Source of the DNA: Fictibacillus fluitans | GTDB lineage: Bacteria; Bacillota; Bacilli; Bacillales; Fictibacillaceae | Assembly (NCBI RefSeq): GCF_030418125.1 | Contig: NZ_JAUHTR010000008.1 | Coordinates: forward strand, 183,027 to 247,026 | Direction of reading: 5' to 3' | DNA: 64,000 nucleotides | Shown here: positions 42,010 to 50,924 of the stretch, piece by piece | Layout of the letters: each line of letters begins with the position of its first letter | Position numbering within the stretch: the first letter of the stretch is position 1 | Translations under genes and position numbers: made by a program | The notes under the pieces: model-generated | What the model was told of the DNA's origin: nothing | What the model saw: only the letters and a program-made list of their open reading frames with translations | Database searches by the model: none

Positions 42010-43065
42010 TTAAACAAGGTGAACCAAATGTTTCTTAGCTTCATAGCCTGCAAGCTTTTGATTTTGCTTTAACCGTGTTAAGTAATCCGGGTTGGCAATG
42101 AGCGGGCGGCCGATCGCTGCCACATCAATTGTCCCTTTTTCCAGGGCCTCTTCAGATGTCTGTGCATCCAGATTTCCAACACCTACGATCACGCCGTCCC
42201 AATAGTGGCGCACCAATTCATGCAGTGTAAGCCCCCGTGCGACCGGTTTTGTAAATTCCATGGTCGACGGGTGTATCATGCGGACACCGGTTTCTTTAAA
42301 GGCTTCGATAAACGTCTGGATTGCCGCCTCAGGGTCTTCCCACATATAGGAGGGATCATCGATTTTAAAAGCGGAAAAACGGATCAGGGTGCGGTCCACA
42401 CCCACGGCTTCAATCACCGCGCCCAGGACTTCCTTCATGAAGGTCAGGCGCTGTTTCAAATCACCGCCATAGCGGTCTGTCCGCTGATTCGAGATGTCGG
42501 AATTGAACTGGTCGATCAGATACCCATGGGCTCCGTGAATTTCCACCCCATCAAAGCCGGCCTTAATCGCATTTTTTGCTCCCTGGGCGTATTGGCCCAC
42601 CACTTCCTTAATGTCTTGCTCTGTCATTTCCTCAGGAGTATCAAACGGTTTTCCAAAACGTGATACTTTTCCTTCTGCTGCAATAGCGGAAGGTGCCTGT
42701 GGCGGGAGTCCTCCGGCAATTTCATGATGACTCGCCCGGCCAACATGCCAAATCTGCGCAATAATAGTTCCGCCCTCTGCATGCACCGCTTCGGTCACTT
42801 TTTTCCAGCTGTCGATCTGCTCTTGTGTATAGATCCCTGGCACTCCGGGGTTTCCTTTTGCCCTTGGCGAAATGACCACACCTTCTGTAATGATCAGCCC
42901 GATTCCGTCTTGTGCCCGTTTCCGGTAATACTCCACAATCTGGTCATTGACGGCACCTGTCGTGTCATCGGCAAATGATCGTGTCATCGGCGCCATCGCT
43001 GTTCGCGTTTTCAGGTCCCATGCGCCTATGGTTACGGGTTCAAATAGCTTGGAATAGTGGGTCAT
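42010..43065 (-). CDS. Old Yellow Enzyme family NADH:flavin oxidoreductase
   Basis: 351-residue FMN TIM barrel. Key motifs are LFEPVTIGAWDLKTRTAMAPMTRS, IIAQIWHVGRASH, the His pair HGAHGYLIDQF that binds the activated carbonyl, NQRTDRYGG, and the phosphate-binding end VAAIGRPLIANPDY. It reduces activated C=C bonds of enones or nitro compounds with NAD(P)H. The His-x2-His pair suggests the classical rather than YqjM-like group. AGGAGG precedes ATG by 7 bases. Confidence 0.88.
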   Translation of the reverse strand: MTHYSKLFEPVTIGAWDLKTRTAMAPMTRSFADDTTGAVNDQIVEYYRKRAQDGIGLIITEGVVISPRAKGNPGVPGIYTQEQIDSWKKVTEAVHAEGGTIIAQIWHVGRASHHEIAGGLPPQAPSAIAAEGKVSRFGKPFDTPEEMTEQDIKEVVGQYAQGAKNAIKAGFDGVEIHGAHGYLIDQFNSDISNQRTDRYGGDLKQRLTFMKEVLGAVIEAVGVDRTLIRFSAFKIDDPSYMWEDPEAAIQTFIEAFKETGVRMIHPSTMEFTKPVARGLTLHELVRHYWDGVIVGVGNLDAQTSEEALEKGTIDVAAIGRPLIANPDYLTRLKQNQKLAGYEAKKHLVHLV

Positions 43066-43135
43066 ATATTAGCCTCCTGTAATCTCGTATTAGTTGAAGC
43101 TTAGCTGAGAAGAGGCTGCGTTTCAAAAGAAAAGC

Positions 43136-43510
43136 TCACACCTTTCGGAAAAGAATAGCCCTGGACTTTGCAACAAGCTCTTCTCTATCATTGAAAATCT
43201 CGCATTCTGTATGGATGAGCGTCCGGCCCTGCTTTTCTATTTTCGCATGGGCAAGCAAGTATTCCCCAGTAGCCGCTTTTAAGAAAGAGACATTTAAATC
43301 AACAGTTAACGCCTGCTGAATCCCATTCTCCGTGGCCGGTATCAGGTTGGACATGGCAACATCGGCCAATGAGGATATCACACCCCCATGAATCACTCCT
43401 GCAGAGTTCACAAACAAATCCTGTACAGGAAGCCGCAGCTGTACATTCATATCATTCAATCTTGTATACTCGAAACCTAAAAATTCGTCAAATTCCTGCT
43501 TAATGAACAT
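43136..43510 (-). CDS. PaaI-type hotdog-fold thioesterase
   Basis: 124 residues with the hotdog signature NSAGVIHGGVISSLADVAMSNL, where the HGG and Asp of the second half are the catalytic-type residues, and AKIEKQGRTLIHTECEIFN. It hydrolyses acyl-CoA thioesters, acyl group unknown. GAGGAG precedes ATG by 7 bases. It lies 70 bases upstream of the Old Yellow Enzyme gene on the same strand and may share its transcript. Confidence 0.83.
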   Translation of the reverse strand: MFIKQEFDEFLGFEYTRLNDMNVQLRLPVQDLFVNSAGVIHGGVISSLADVAMSNLIPATENGIQQALTVDLNVSFLKAATGEYLLAHAKIEKQGRTLIHTECEIFNDREELVAKSRAILFRKV

Positions 43511-43579
43511 GGATGCACTCCTCTGATTTACATTTTCCTGATGGAGAGTTCGACTCTTTTACCGAATTTCCTTCAAATA

Positions 43580-43613
43580 AAAACAGGGATTTCCGCAATG
43601 AAAACCCCTGTTT
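43580..43613 (-). terminator. Intrinsic terminator after the GH3 gene
   Basis: AAACAGGG and CCCTGTTT, with inner TTTC/GAAA, form the stem, followed on the minus strand by TTTTTATTTG. Confidence 0.8.
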
Positions 43614-43632
43614 AAAACATTCCCGTATCCTT

Positions 43633-45516
43633 TTATTTGCCCTTGGTTGTTAATCCATACCCGATCGGATAAAGCGGATTGCTCTTATCATGTGTATTGA
43701 TTTGTGTCATATTGCGCGGCCAGGTATAGGAAAGCTTGCCTGTGAACTGGTATTTGCCGAAGAGGACATCTGCCACTCCATCACCTTCTGTTCCAGGCAG
43801 CCAGGAAGCGACAAATGCATCCCAATCCTTCACCTGATCGGTAACAATCATCGGACGGCCGGATTGAAGAAGAACAACCATTGGCACACCTGACGCTTTT
43901 ACCTTGTTCAATAGATCGATGTCTTCCTGGAGAAGGCCAAGGTCAGTGCGGTCTCCAAACATTTCTGCATATGGCGGTTCACCGATCACCACAACGGCGA
44001 CATCATGGCCCGCTGCTCCGGATCCATCTGCACTGTAATCCACTTTTGTGTTCTTGCCGGCTGCATTTTTGATTCCATCATAAATGGTTGTACCCTTTGT
44101 AAGATCAGCTTCCGGCGCTCCGCCCCAGTTCGGCGATCCACCCTGCCAGCTGATGGTCCATCCTCCGGTTTGATAACCCATGTTGTCCGCTTTCTTTCCG
44201 GCAACAAAAATGCGCTGTCCATTCTTTTTCAGAGGAAGGACCTTATTTTTATTCTTGAGCAATACTTGTGATTTTCGTACGGCTTCACGCGCGATTTCGC
44301 GATGCTCCTGTGTTCCGACACCTTTAGCTACAAGCTCACGGTCTGCATACGGCTCTTCGAACAGTCCGTTTTCAAATTTAACACGCAAGATTCGGTATAC
44401 GGCATCATCGATGCGGTCCATGGATACTTCTTTCTTCTGGACCAAATCCTTTGTCACAGTCAGGAATTGCTTCCAGTCATTCGGAATCATGAACATATCG
44501 ATCCCTGCATTGATGCTTTGTTTCATGGAAGCTCTGAAATCTCCGGGAACGATCTGCTGAGGACCATTGTAGTCAGAGATGACAAATCCAGTGAATCCAA
44601 GATCTCTTTTCAAGACATCCGTGATCATATGGCGGTCACCATGGGTTTTAAGACCATTGATGCTGCTGTATGTCACCATAACCGTACGTGCCCCGGCCTT
44701 GATGGCCTTCTGGTAAGGCTTGATGAACTTTTGAATTTCCTTATCGGAGTACTCCGTTACATTCCCTTGATCCTGACCATTTTTAGTCAGGCCGTCACCG
44801 ACAAAGTGTTTAATGGAGGTAACCACCTTATCGCCTTTCAGGAATCCTTTGCTGTTTTTATTTCCCTGCAGTCCTTTTACAACGGCAGTTCCCAGTTTTC
44901 CAACAAGCTTAGGATCTTCACTGTACCCTTCATATGTTCTTCCCCAGCGGATATTCTGCGGAGCACAGAGACATGGAGCAAATGTGTAGCTGATACCGGT
45001 TGCGCGCACTTCTTCTGCAGTTGCGCTTCCAATTTTCTTCATCAATGCAGGATCGTTAGCTGCTCCAAGACCGATATTGTGCGGAAGGATCACGGCATCT
45101 TTTACATTGTTATGGCCGTGGACCGCATCCACTCCGTAAATGATTGGAATACCGAGACGGGAAGTCATCGCCCCTTTTTGAAAGTTATCGACCATATCTG
45201 CCCAGCCTTGAGGAGTATTTTGCTGAGGAACGGAGCCGCCACCGCTCAATACGGAGCCAATTCCATAGTTACGGATGTCATCCTGTGTAACTGAAGTCCG
45301 CTCCGGCTGAACCATCTGCCCGATTTTTTCATCGAGCGTCATTTGGTGCATTAAATCAATGACCCTGAGACCGACGGGTAAATCGGGATTTTTGTAAATA
45401 GGCGTTCTTACCTTCGCCTCAGCGCTATTCTTGCTTCCGGCAAGGTTCACACTGAATGCCAGCGCAAAAATCATGAGACACGTCAGAACTTTGTACATCG
45501 TCGAATGTCTTTTCAT
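43633..45516 (-). CDS. Secreted glycoside hydrolase family 3 beta-glucosidase-like enzyme
   Basis: 627 residues. The signal peptide MKRHSTMYKVLTCLMIFALAFSVNLAG ends near the AEA site (about residue 33), so the enzyme is exported. The N-terminal GH3 barrel starts LRVIDLMHQMTLDEKIGQMVQPER, with IIYGVDAVHGHNNV, IKHFVGDG and the nucleophile Asp in FVISDYNGP. The C-terminal sandwich carries YAEMFGDRTDLGLL and ends before YPIGYGLTTKGK. It resembles bacterial exo-beta-glucanases, with substrate beta-glucans or cello-oligosaccharides inferred. No cell-wall anchor. ATG 45516 follows GGAGG by 7 bases. A CcpA cre lies at the transcription start. Confidence 0.85.
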   Translation of the reverse strand: MKRHSTMYKVLTCLMIFALAFSVNLAGSKNSAEAKVRTPIYKNPDLPVGLRVIDLMHQMTLDEKIGQMVQPERTSVTQDDIRNYGIGSVLSGGGSVPQQNTPQGWADMVDNFQKGAMTSRLGIPIIYGVDAVHGHNNVKDAVILPHNIGLGAANDPALMKKIGSATAEEVRATGISYTFAPCLCAPQNIRWGRTYEGYSEDPKLVGKLGTAVVKGLQGNKNSKGFLKGDKVVTSIKHFVGDGLTKNGQDQGNVTEYSDKEIQKFIKPYQKAIKAGARTVMVTYSSINGLKTHGDRHMITDVLKRDLGFTGFVISDYNGPQQIVPGDFRASMKQSINAGIDMFMIPNDWKQFLTVTKDLVQKKEVSMDRIDDAVYRILRVKFENGLFEEPYADRELVAKGVGTQEHREIAREAVRKSQVLLKNKNKVLPLKKNGQRIFVAGKKADNMGYQTGGWTISWQGGSPNWGGAPEADLTKGTTIYDGIKNAAGKNTKVDYSADGSGAAGHDVAVVVIGEPPYAEMFGDRTDLGLLQEDIDLLNKVKASGVPMVVLLQSGRPMIVTDQVKDWDAFVASWLPGTEGDGVADVLFGKYQFTGKLSYTWPRNMTQINTHDKSNPLYPIGYGLTTKGK

Positions 45517-45541
45517 TCTTTGTCCTCCAATAAGATGTATT

Positions 45542-45564
45542 TGTATACGCTTACAAGAAGAATA
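45542..45564 (-). promoter_or_regulatory. CcpA cre site and extended -10 of the GH3 gene
   Basis: TGTATACGCTTACA (45542-45555) matches the cre consensus TGWAARCGYTWNCA with one mismatch. On the minus strand TGC-TATTCT at 45559-45564 is an extended -10, placing the cre over +1 to +10. That is the usual position for carbon catabolite repression by CcpA. Confidence 0.65.
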
Positions 45565-45714
45565 GCACTTAAAAAATGAAAAGAATCCACTCATTACCTG
45601 TACTTTTTTGCAAAATTCTGGATTATTTTGTTGTGTGAATTTCTGGTTCATAAAAATTTAAAAACCCGACTTAAGAACTGACTGATGGCTAACAGTGCTA
45701 TATTGCCTATGCTT

Positions 45715-46335
45715 TCAATTTTTATCTGATACCAAGCCCGCTGCCCGTCTTGGTCCGAGAAAGGTCAGCTTAAATGCCGTCATGGCAATTTCCTTTGGTG
45801 ACTCCTTCATGCCGCTGAACAACCATTCCTGAATGACTCCAAGGTGGGCCGAAATGACATAGGCTTTAAAATACTCAAAGGGAACTTCCATCTCCGTTCT
45901 TGCCTTCTTCACCATATGCTTCAGCAGGTGTTCGGCCAGTATATCTTTCATTTTCACCTGGAACAAGGGATCTCCATTCGGCCCCAGAATCACCCTCATA
46001 AATGCTCCATTCTCTTTTAAATACTCAAATAATTTCACTATAAAAGGCAAGGGCTCACCTCTGTGGAAATGCTCGTAGAAATTCGCCAGCTGGAGTTCCT
46101 TTACGTGTCCCTGAACCTGGGCCAGCTCCTCCAGTACTTCCCCTTCACATTGCTCGAGCAAAGCAAATTTATCCTTATAGTGCAGATAAAAGGTTCCGCG
46201 GTTAATATCCGCTTTATCCGTTAAATCCCTCACGGTTATGGCATCGAATCCTTTATCCTCCATCAGTTCAGTTAACGCATCCCTGATCATTCGTTTTGTC
46301 CGCCTGATCCGCCGGTCAGTATTGTTCAAAGACAT
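45715..46335 (-). CDS. TetR family transcriptional regulator
   Basis: 206 residues. The N-terminal HTH is RRTKRMIRDALTELMEDKGFDAITVRDLTDKADINRGTFYLHYKDK (about 10-56), followed by a helical TetR_C_8-like effector domain. It is transcribed divergently from the FAD monooxygenase gene and is its likely repressor, responding to a lipophilic or aromatic ligand. ATG 46335 follows GGAG by 8 bases. The longer frame adds 11 residues without a site. Confidence 0.83.
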   Translation of the reverse strand: MSLNNTDRRIRRTKRMIRDALTELMEDKGFDAITVRDLTDKADINRGTFYLHYKDKFALLEQCEGEVLEELAQVQGHVKELQLANFYEHFHRGEPLPFIVKLFEYLKENGAFMRVILGPNGDPLFQVKMKDILAEHLLKHMVKKARTEMEVPFEYFKAYVISAHLGVIQEWLFSGMKESPKEIAMTAFKLTFLGPRRAAGLVSDKN

Positions 46336-46357
46336 CCTTCCAACTCCTTTTTCAAAA

Positions 46358-46474
46358 ATAATCAACACATCATTTGTATCTGTTCAATATGGAACAGCTT
46401 GAGAAAGATTGATGATTGTATCCTGCTTTCAAACCATTATAATGAACTTAAAGTCAGATAATCAACACAGTGTT
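46358..46474. promoter_or_regulatory. Divergent TetR-monooxygenase control region
   Basis: The 12-mer ATAATCAACACA occurs at 46358-46369 (in front of tetR) and again at 46458-46469, exactly 100 bp apart. The second copy continues into the palindrome AACACAGTGTT (46464-46474). Between them TGTTC-N6-GAACA (46381-46396) forms another inverted repeat. These are the best operator candidates for the TetR protein. Confidence 0.5.
46416..46443 (+). promoter_or_regulatory. Sigma-A promoter of the monooxygenase gene
   Basis: TTGTAT, a 16-bp spacer and a perfect TATAAT, followed 20 bases later by the AACACAGTGTT palindrome, a position where a repressor would block elongation or initiation. Confidence 0.6.
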
Positions 46475-46548
46475 CACAAATTCTCAGACTTCATAAAACA
46501 GCAGCTAACCGCAAAAAGTAATGAAAAATTAACAAGGAGGGCGATACC

Positions 46549-48069
46549 ATGAATTCAAAAGTACTAATTGTCGGAGCAGGTCCGACCGGACTTGTCCTTG
46601 CCCTGCAGCTCGCCCGTTTTAACATACCGTTTCGCATTATTGAAAAACATTCAGGGCCGGGAGAAGCTTCCCGGGCCCTGGTTGTTCATTCCCGAATTCT
46701 TGAGTTCTACCGGCAGCTCGGCATTTCAGATGAAGTGGTAAACCTCGGTATTCCGCTGGATTCTGTGCAGCTTCACGAAGGATTAAAGGAAAAAGCTCAG
46801 CTGAAGTTCAGCGATCTGAAAAAAGACATTGGTCCTTACCCGTTCGCGCTTTGTCTGGCTCAGGACGTTCATGAAAAATACCTTGTGAAGAAACTTCAGG
46901 AAATGGGAATCACGATTGAATGGAACACCAGTCTGCATTCGTTTTCGGATGAAGGAGAAAGCGTAAAGGCTGTTTTAACCAGGGACGGAGTGAAGGAAGA
47001 GGCAGAGTTTGCTTATCTCTGTGGATGTGACGGAGCGCACAGCACCGTCCGAAAAGGGCTTGGACTCGGCTTCTCGGGTGGAACCTATGAAGAGCTTTTT
47101 TACGTGGCCGATGTGGAATCCTCTGATGTGAAAGCACAAGAACAAGTGTTAAAAGTTCATTTAAGCAATAATGGCCTGTGTATCTGCATGCCGGTAAGGA
47201 CAACGGGGATGGTGCGGCTGATTGGCATCGTACCACCAGAATTACGGGAAAAGGAATCCCTTAACTTTCAGGATGTCCAGCCAGCCGCCGAGGAGCAAAT
47301 CGGCATCCGGGTGACTGGTGTCAACTGGTTTTCTACGTACCACGTCCATCATCGGGTCAGCGACCATTTCAGAAAAGGACGATGCTTTATTGCAGGCGAC
47401 GCCGGACACATTCACAGTCCAGCCGGGGGCCAGGGCATGAATACCGGAATTTCTGATGCCGTTAATTTGGCCTGGAAACTGGCTGCCGTTCTTGAAAAGA
47501 AAGCTGACCCTGCCATTCTTGATACGTACGAGACAGAACGAATTGCGTTTGCACGCACACTGATTTCCACTACAGACCGAGCGTTTCAGGTCATGGTGGG
47601 CAAGAACTTTACCAACAGAATGGCCCGTACTGTCCTGATTCCGTACGCCGCTCCCCTTCTGTTTGGCTTCAGTATAACGCGAAGAATCTTTTTTAGTATG
47701 GTTTCCCAGCTTGGAATCGAATACCGGCACAGCGCACTGAGCAAAGGCACAGCCGGAAAGATACATGGCGGAGACCGTCTGCCGTGGTGCCAAACCGTAC
47801 AAGGAAACAATTTTGACGCACTGCGGTCGCTTGATTGGCAAGTTCATATATACGGAGAAGCCAAGCCGAATTATGTAAGGTTCTGCGAAAACACTGGTCT
47901 CCCTCTACACGTCTTTCCTTGGGAAGCTTCGATGGATGTGTCAGACTTGAAACGAAATGCGGCTTATCTCATCCGGCCTGACGGCTATGTGGCCATTGCT
48001 GATGATGAACAAGATCCGAAGGCGCTGAAAAAACACCTCGAAGAATTCAGCATTTCACCTCTTTTTTAG
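46549..48069 (+). CDS. FAD-dependent aromatic-type monooxygenase
   Basis: 506 residues of the PheA/TfdB hydroxylase family. The FAD GxGxxG motif is VLIVGAGPTGLVLALQLARFN with acidic ribose-binding Glu in IIEKHSG. YLCGCDGAHSTVRKGLG is the DG motif and GRCFIAGDAGHIHSPAGGQGMNTGI the GD motif. A C-terminal thioredoxin-like region (about 400-506) has YLIRPDGYVAIAD. It hydroxylates an aromatic or polyketide-like compound with NAD(P)H, substrate unknown. It is divergent from the TetR gene. AGGAGG lies 7 to 8 bases before ATG. Confidence 0.86.
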   Translation: MNSKVLIVGAGPTGLVLALQLARFNIPFRIIEKHSGPGEASRALVVHSRILEFYRQLGISDEVVNLGIPLDSVQLHEGLKEKAQLKFSDLKKDIGPYPFALCLAQDVHEKYLVKKLQEMGITIEWNTSLHSFSDEGESVKAVLTRDGVKEEAEFAYLCGCDGAHSTVRKGLGLGFSGGTYEELFYVADVESSDVKAQEQVLKVHLSNNGLCICMPVRTTGMVRLIGIVPPELREKESLNFQDVQPAAEEQIGIRVTGVNWFSTYHVHHRVSDHFRKGRCFIAGDAGHIHSPAGGQGMNTGISDAVNLAWKLAAVLEKKADPAILDTYETERIAFARTLISTTDRAFQVMVGKNFTNRMARTVLIPYAAPLLFGFSITRRIFFSMVSQLGIEYRHSALSKGTAGKIHGGDRLPWCQTVQGNNFDALRSLDWQVHIYGEAKPNYVRFCENTGLPLHVFPWEASMDVSDLKRNAAYLIRPDGYVAIADDEQDPKALKKHLEEFSISPLF

Positions 48070-48081
48070 AGAAACAGTAAG

Positions 48082-48109
48082 GCACAGGCGGACTTCGCCT
48101 GTGCTTTTT
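48082..48109. terminator. Intrinsic terminator between convergent genes
   Basis: GCACAGGCG and CGCCTGTGC form a perfect 9-bp stem with a 5-nt loop, then TTTTTC on the plus strand. Confidence 0.88.
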
Positions 48110-48119
48110 CAATGACGGA

Positions 48120-48848
48120 TTACTTTCGGTCCTCTTTTATGGCTTTCCAGAACGCTTTCGCGATCACTTTATATCCCTTGACGTTTAAATGATTGTCTTC
48201 CGGATTTGGCATATATTTTTCAAAATGCGGATCGATTGCTGGTCCCGTTGGAACATAGGTATCGCCGTTTTCCCTGGCTGCGGTCTCAATCACGGTATTC
48301 AAGGCATCATTCAGCGGAACCAAAAAGGCTTGGGCTTCTTCACTGTAGTAGGAAAATGGATTGTAATAACCCATCACGTAAACATGTGCACCAGGGTTCA
48401 GCCTGTCAATTTGCTGGAGGCTGGCCTGCAGGTTGTCCCTTGCCTCGGCAATTCCTTCCGAAGCGCGGGAAGGATCACTGAGCAGCTTCCGGAAAAGATC
48501 ATTCGCACCAATGTTGATGGTAATATGGGTGGCTTCCTTTACTTCTTTAATCGTGCGGACATTCATTTGAAGAGCCGTTTTCAGCTGCAGGGAAGTATAG
48601 CCGGGAACACCGAAATTGTCATAGTCGAGAAGAGTGTAATTTCCCTTTTCAAAATAGTTCTTAATGAAATCCGGGTAGCTTTTTCCGATCTCGCCATAGG
48701 GTGTCATTCCGGCAGCGATGGAATCACCGAGCGCCACATATTCCACCACTTTTTCAGGGTGTTTCTCTCCGCCGCTTGCACTCGCTGTAAAAGGAACCGA
48801 AACGAACAGCATCCCCGCTGCCATAAGGCCCGCGAAAGATTTTTTCAT
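48120..48848 (-). CDS. Secreted SGNH/GDSL hydrolase
   Basis: 242 residues. A signal peptide (about 1-25, MKKSFAGLMAAGMLFVSVPFTASA) precedes block I VALGDSIAAG (nucleophile Ser), block III INIGANDLF, and block V with Asp and His in EDNHLNVKGY. The family hydrolyses lipids, esters or acetylated polysaccharides. It is exported. GGGAGAGG lies 5 bases before ATG. Converges with the monooxygenase gene. Confidence 0.88.
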   Translation of the reverse strand: MKKSFAGLMAAGMLFVSVPFTASASGGEKHPEKVVEYVALGDSIAAGMTPYGEIGKSYPDFIKNYFEKGNYTLLDYDNFGVPGYTSLQLKTALQMNVRTIKEVKEATHITINIGANDLFRKLLSDPSRASEGIAEARDNLQASLQQIDRLNPGAHVYVMGYYNPFSYYSEEAQAFLVPLNDALNTVIETAARENGDTYVPTGPAIDPHFEKYMPNPEDNHLNVKGYKVIAKAFWKAIKEDRK

Positions 48849-49065
48849 TACATCCTCTCCCTCAACTCAAATTTTTACCCATTCACCCATGAAGTAAAAA
48901 TTAATCCGCAGCCAGCCCTTCCCTTTTGAACAGGCAACCTGAACATCTTCTTCACAAAACTCAGAAGTCCTCTTTACACGGTTCAAAAGACACACTTTCT
49001 CAATTCCCATTCTTTTACATCCGCGTTTAACATATGCTGTATAAATTCTTTAAACAGGTGATAAT

Positions 49066-50013
49066 ATGGCCAAGAAGGTACTGCTTTTCGCGGATGTGGG
49101 AATCGATGATACGATCGCTTTAATCTATGGTTATTTGAGCAGGAAGGTCGACCTGGTCGGAGTAGTAGCAGATTACGGCAATGTTCCCCGACAAATGGGC
49201 TTGCGCAACATTACATACTTAATTAATCTGTTCAATATTTCCAATCAGACAAAAGTGATTCTTGGAGCCGAGAAGCCGATGACGGGTGAAGATCCCATAT
49301 TCTATCCCGAAATTCACGGAAAGTATGGACTTGGATACATTAAGCCCCCAGATTTGCCAGAGGGCGGATTTACCGAAAACTTCTATGAAGTCGTGAATCT
49401 GATCAACCAGTATGCCGGGGAAATTATTATTGTGAACACCGGCAGGCTTACCTCACTTGCAAACATGTATATCCTGTTCAATGATCTCATGAAAAAAGTA
49501 AAAGAAGTGTATGTGATGGGAGGTGCTTTTTGGGTTCCTGGCAACGTAACCCCTGTCTCTGAAGCCAATATCCATGGTGATCCAATCGCGGCCAACATTG
49601 TCTTCCGCTATGCCAGAAACCTGACGATTATTCCGTTGAACGTTACGGAACGCGCGATTGTAACACCCCAAATGGTGGATTACATTCAATCCAAGGGCAG
49701 AGCAAAGATCATCAAGCCGCTTCTTGACTTTTATTACGAATTTTATAAAAAACGAAATCCCTCGATAAAGGGAAGTCCAGTACATGATGCTCTAACCTTG
49801 ATGGCAACTATAAATCCTTCAATATTTTCCTATCAGTCGCTTCCAGTTCACGTAAGCACGAACGGTACGGTTACCAAGGGGCAGACCATTGCAGATATCC
49901 GCCCGTATGCCACATTCAATCATGAAGAAAGTAAGCATAGAATCGCGTTTGATTTTGATTATCAAGCCTTTTATCATGATTTTATGTCGGTTATGACCGG
50001 TGAACTTATTTAG
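49066..50013 (+). CDS. Inosine/uridine-preferring nucleoside hydrolase family protein
   Basis: 315 residues. The calcium-binding N terminus reads LLFADVGIDDTIALIYG. The canonical DTDPGIDD is varied, but the three ligand-type Asp positions are kept. LVGVVADYGNV, IIIVNTGRLTSLA, VYVMGGAFWVPGN, and the final Asp in PVHDALTLMA follow. It hydrolyses ribonucleosides to base and ribose for salvage. AGGTGAT lies 3 bases before ATG. Single gene. Confidence 0.85.
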   Translation: MAKKVLLFADVGIDDTIALIYGYLSRKVDLVGVVADYGNVPRQMGLRNITYLINLFNISNQTKVILGAEKPMTGEDPIFYPEIHGKYGLGYIKPPDLPEGGFTENFYEVVNLINQYAGEIIIVNTGRLTSLANMYILFNDLMKKVKEVYVMGGAFWVPGNVTPVSEANIHGDPIAANIVFRYARNLTIIPLNVTERAIVTPQMVDYIQSKGRAKIIKPLLDFYYEFYKKRNPSIKGSPVHDALTLMATINPSIFSYQSLPVHVSTNGTVTKGQTIADIRPYATFNHEESKHRIAFDFDYQAFYHDFMSVMTGELI

Positions 50014-50072
50014 GATCTTTTCCCCGCTCCTGAAAAGGCGCGGGTTTTTAAATTTTTTTTTGAAAAATGGGT

Positions 50073-50103
50073 TTGACCTTCACGCAGCGTCAAGGTGTAA
50101 GGT
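50073..50103 (+). promoter_or_regulatory. MerR-type promoter with operator palindrome
   Basis: TTGACC (50073-50078) and TAAGGT (50098-50103) are separated by 19 bp, the long spacing typical of MerR-activated promoters. The spacer holds a near-perfect palindrome, ACCTT-N-ACGC-N-GCGT-N-AAGGT (50076-50096). It lies 22 bases before the MerR gene, so autoactivation is expected. Confidence 0.85.
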
Positions 50104-50125
50104 TAAACTGTCAGGAGGTGATGAC

Positions 50126-50884
50126 ATGGAATACACTGTACAAAAACTGGGACTGCTCGCCGGTGTCAGTACACGAACCCTCAGGTACTATGATGAAATC
50201 GGGCTCCTTACGCCGGCAAGGATCAATTCATCGGGATACCGTATTTACGGGGAACAGGAAGTGAATCGGCTGCAGCAAATCTTATTTTACAGGGAACTTG
50301 GACTGAGCCTGGAAAGAATTCGTGATATTATCAATGACCCCGGCTTTGACAGTACGAGTGCATTAAAAGAACATCGTGAGAGCCTCCTGAACAAAAGGCA
50401 GCAGCTGGATCTCCTCATCGAGACGGTGGAGAAATCCATTGCTGCGCACGAAAGGAGAATAACGATGACCGACCAGGAGAAATTTGAAGGCTTCAAAGAG
50501 AAACTGATCGAGGATAATGAGAAATCGTACGGAAAAGAAATCCGGGAGAAATATGGAGACGATGCAGTTAACCGCTCAAACGATAAACTGAAGAAGATGA
50601 CAGCGCAGGAACATGAAGAGCTTACTCATGTGACCGGCCGCTTGTATGAAACATTGGGGGAAGCTTATAAAACAGGAGATCCGGCAGGAGAACTTGCCCA
50701 AAAGGCCGCCGACCTCCACAAGCAATGGCTGTGCTTTTATTGGGACAGCTACAGCAAAGAAGCTCATGGAAATCTGGCGCAAATGTATGTAGACGATGAA
50801 CGGTTCAGAAAGCATTATGACAAGGACCAGCCAGGAACTGCGGAATTTTTAAGAGATGCCATCCGCATCTATATCAGCAAATAA
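50126..50884 (+). CDS. MerR family regulator with TipAS ligand-binding domain
   Basis: 252 residues. The MerR HTH (1-70) contains EYTVQKLGLLAGVSTRTLRYYDEIGLLTPAR and the wing SSGYRIYGEQEVNRLQQI. A coiled dimerisation helix follows (about 80-115). The C-terminal TipAS domain (about 135-252) has KEIREKYGDDAVNRS and HKQWLCFYWDSYSKEAHGNLAQMYVDDERF. TipA/Mta/SkgA proteins bind hydrophobic antibiotics and activate their own and efflux promoters. ATG 50126 follows AGGAGG by 7 bases. No efflux gene is adjacent. Confidence 0.9.
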   Translation: MEYTVQKLGLLAGVSTRTLRYYDEIGLLTPARINSSGYRIYGEQEVNRLQQILFYRELGLSLERIRDIINDPGFDSTSALKEHRESLLNKRQQLDLLIETVEKSIAAHERRITMTDQEKFEGFKEKLIEDNEKSYGKEIREKYGDDAVNRSNDKLKKMTAQEHEELTHVTGRLYETLGEAYKTGDPAGELAQKAADLHKQWLCFYWDSYSKEAHGNLAQMYVDDERFRKHYDKDQPGTAEFLRDAIRIYISK

Positions 50885-50888
50885 AAAA

Positions 50889-50922
50889 ATCCCCTGCAGA
50901 TTTAACAGCTGCGGGGGATTTT
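50889..50922. terminator. Bidirectional terminator
   Basis: ATCCCC and GCAG pair with the following GC-rich arm (CTGC, GGGGAT) and T-runs follow on both strands. It separates the convergent MerR and CTERM-protein genes. Confidence 0.75.
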
Positions 50923-50924
50923 AG

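Noticed and set aside
49012..49045. Possible promoter TTTACA with TATAAA before the nucleoside hydrolase gene
   Set aside because: The spacing is 20 bp, too long for sigma-A without an activator.
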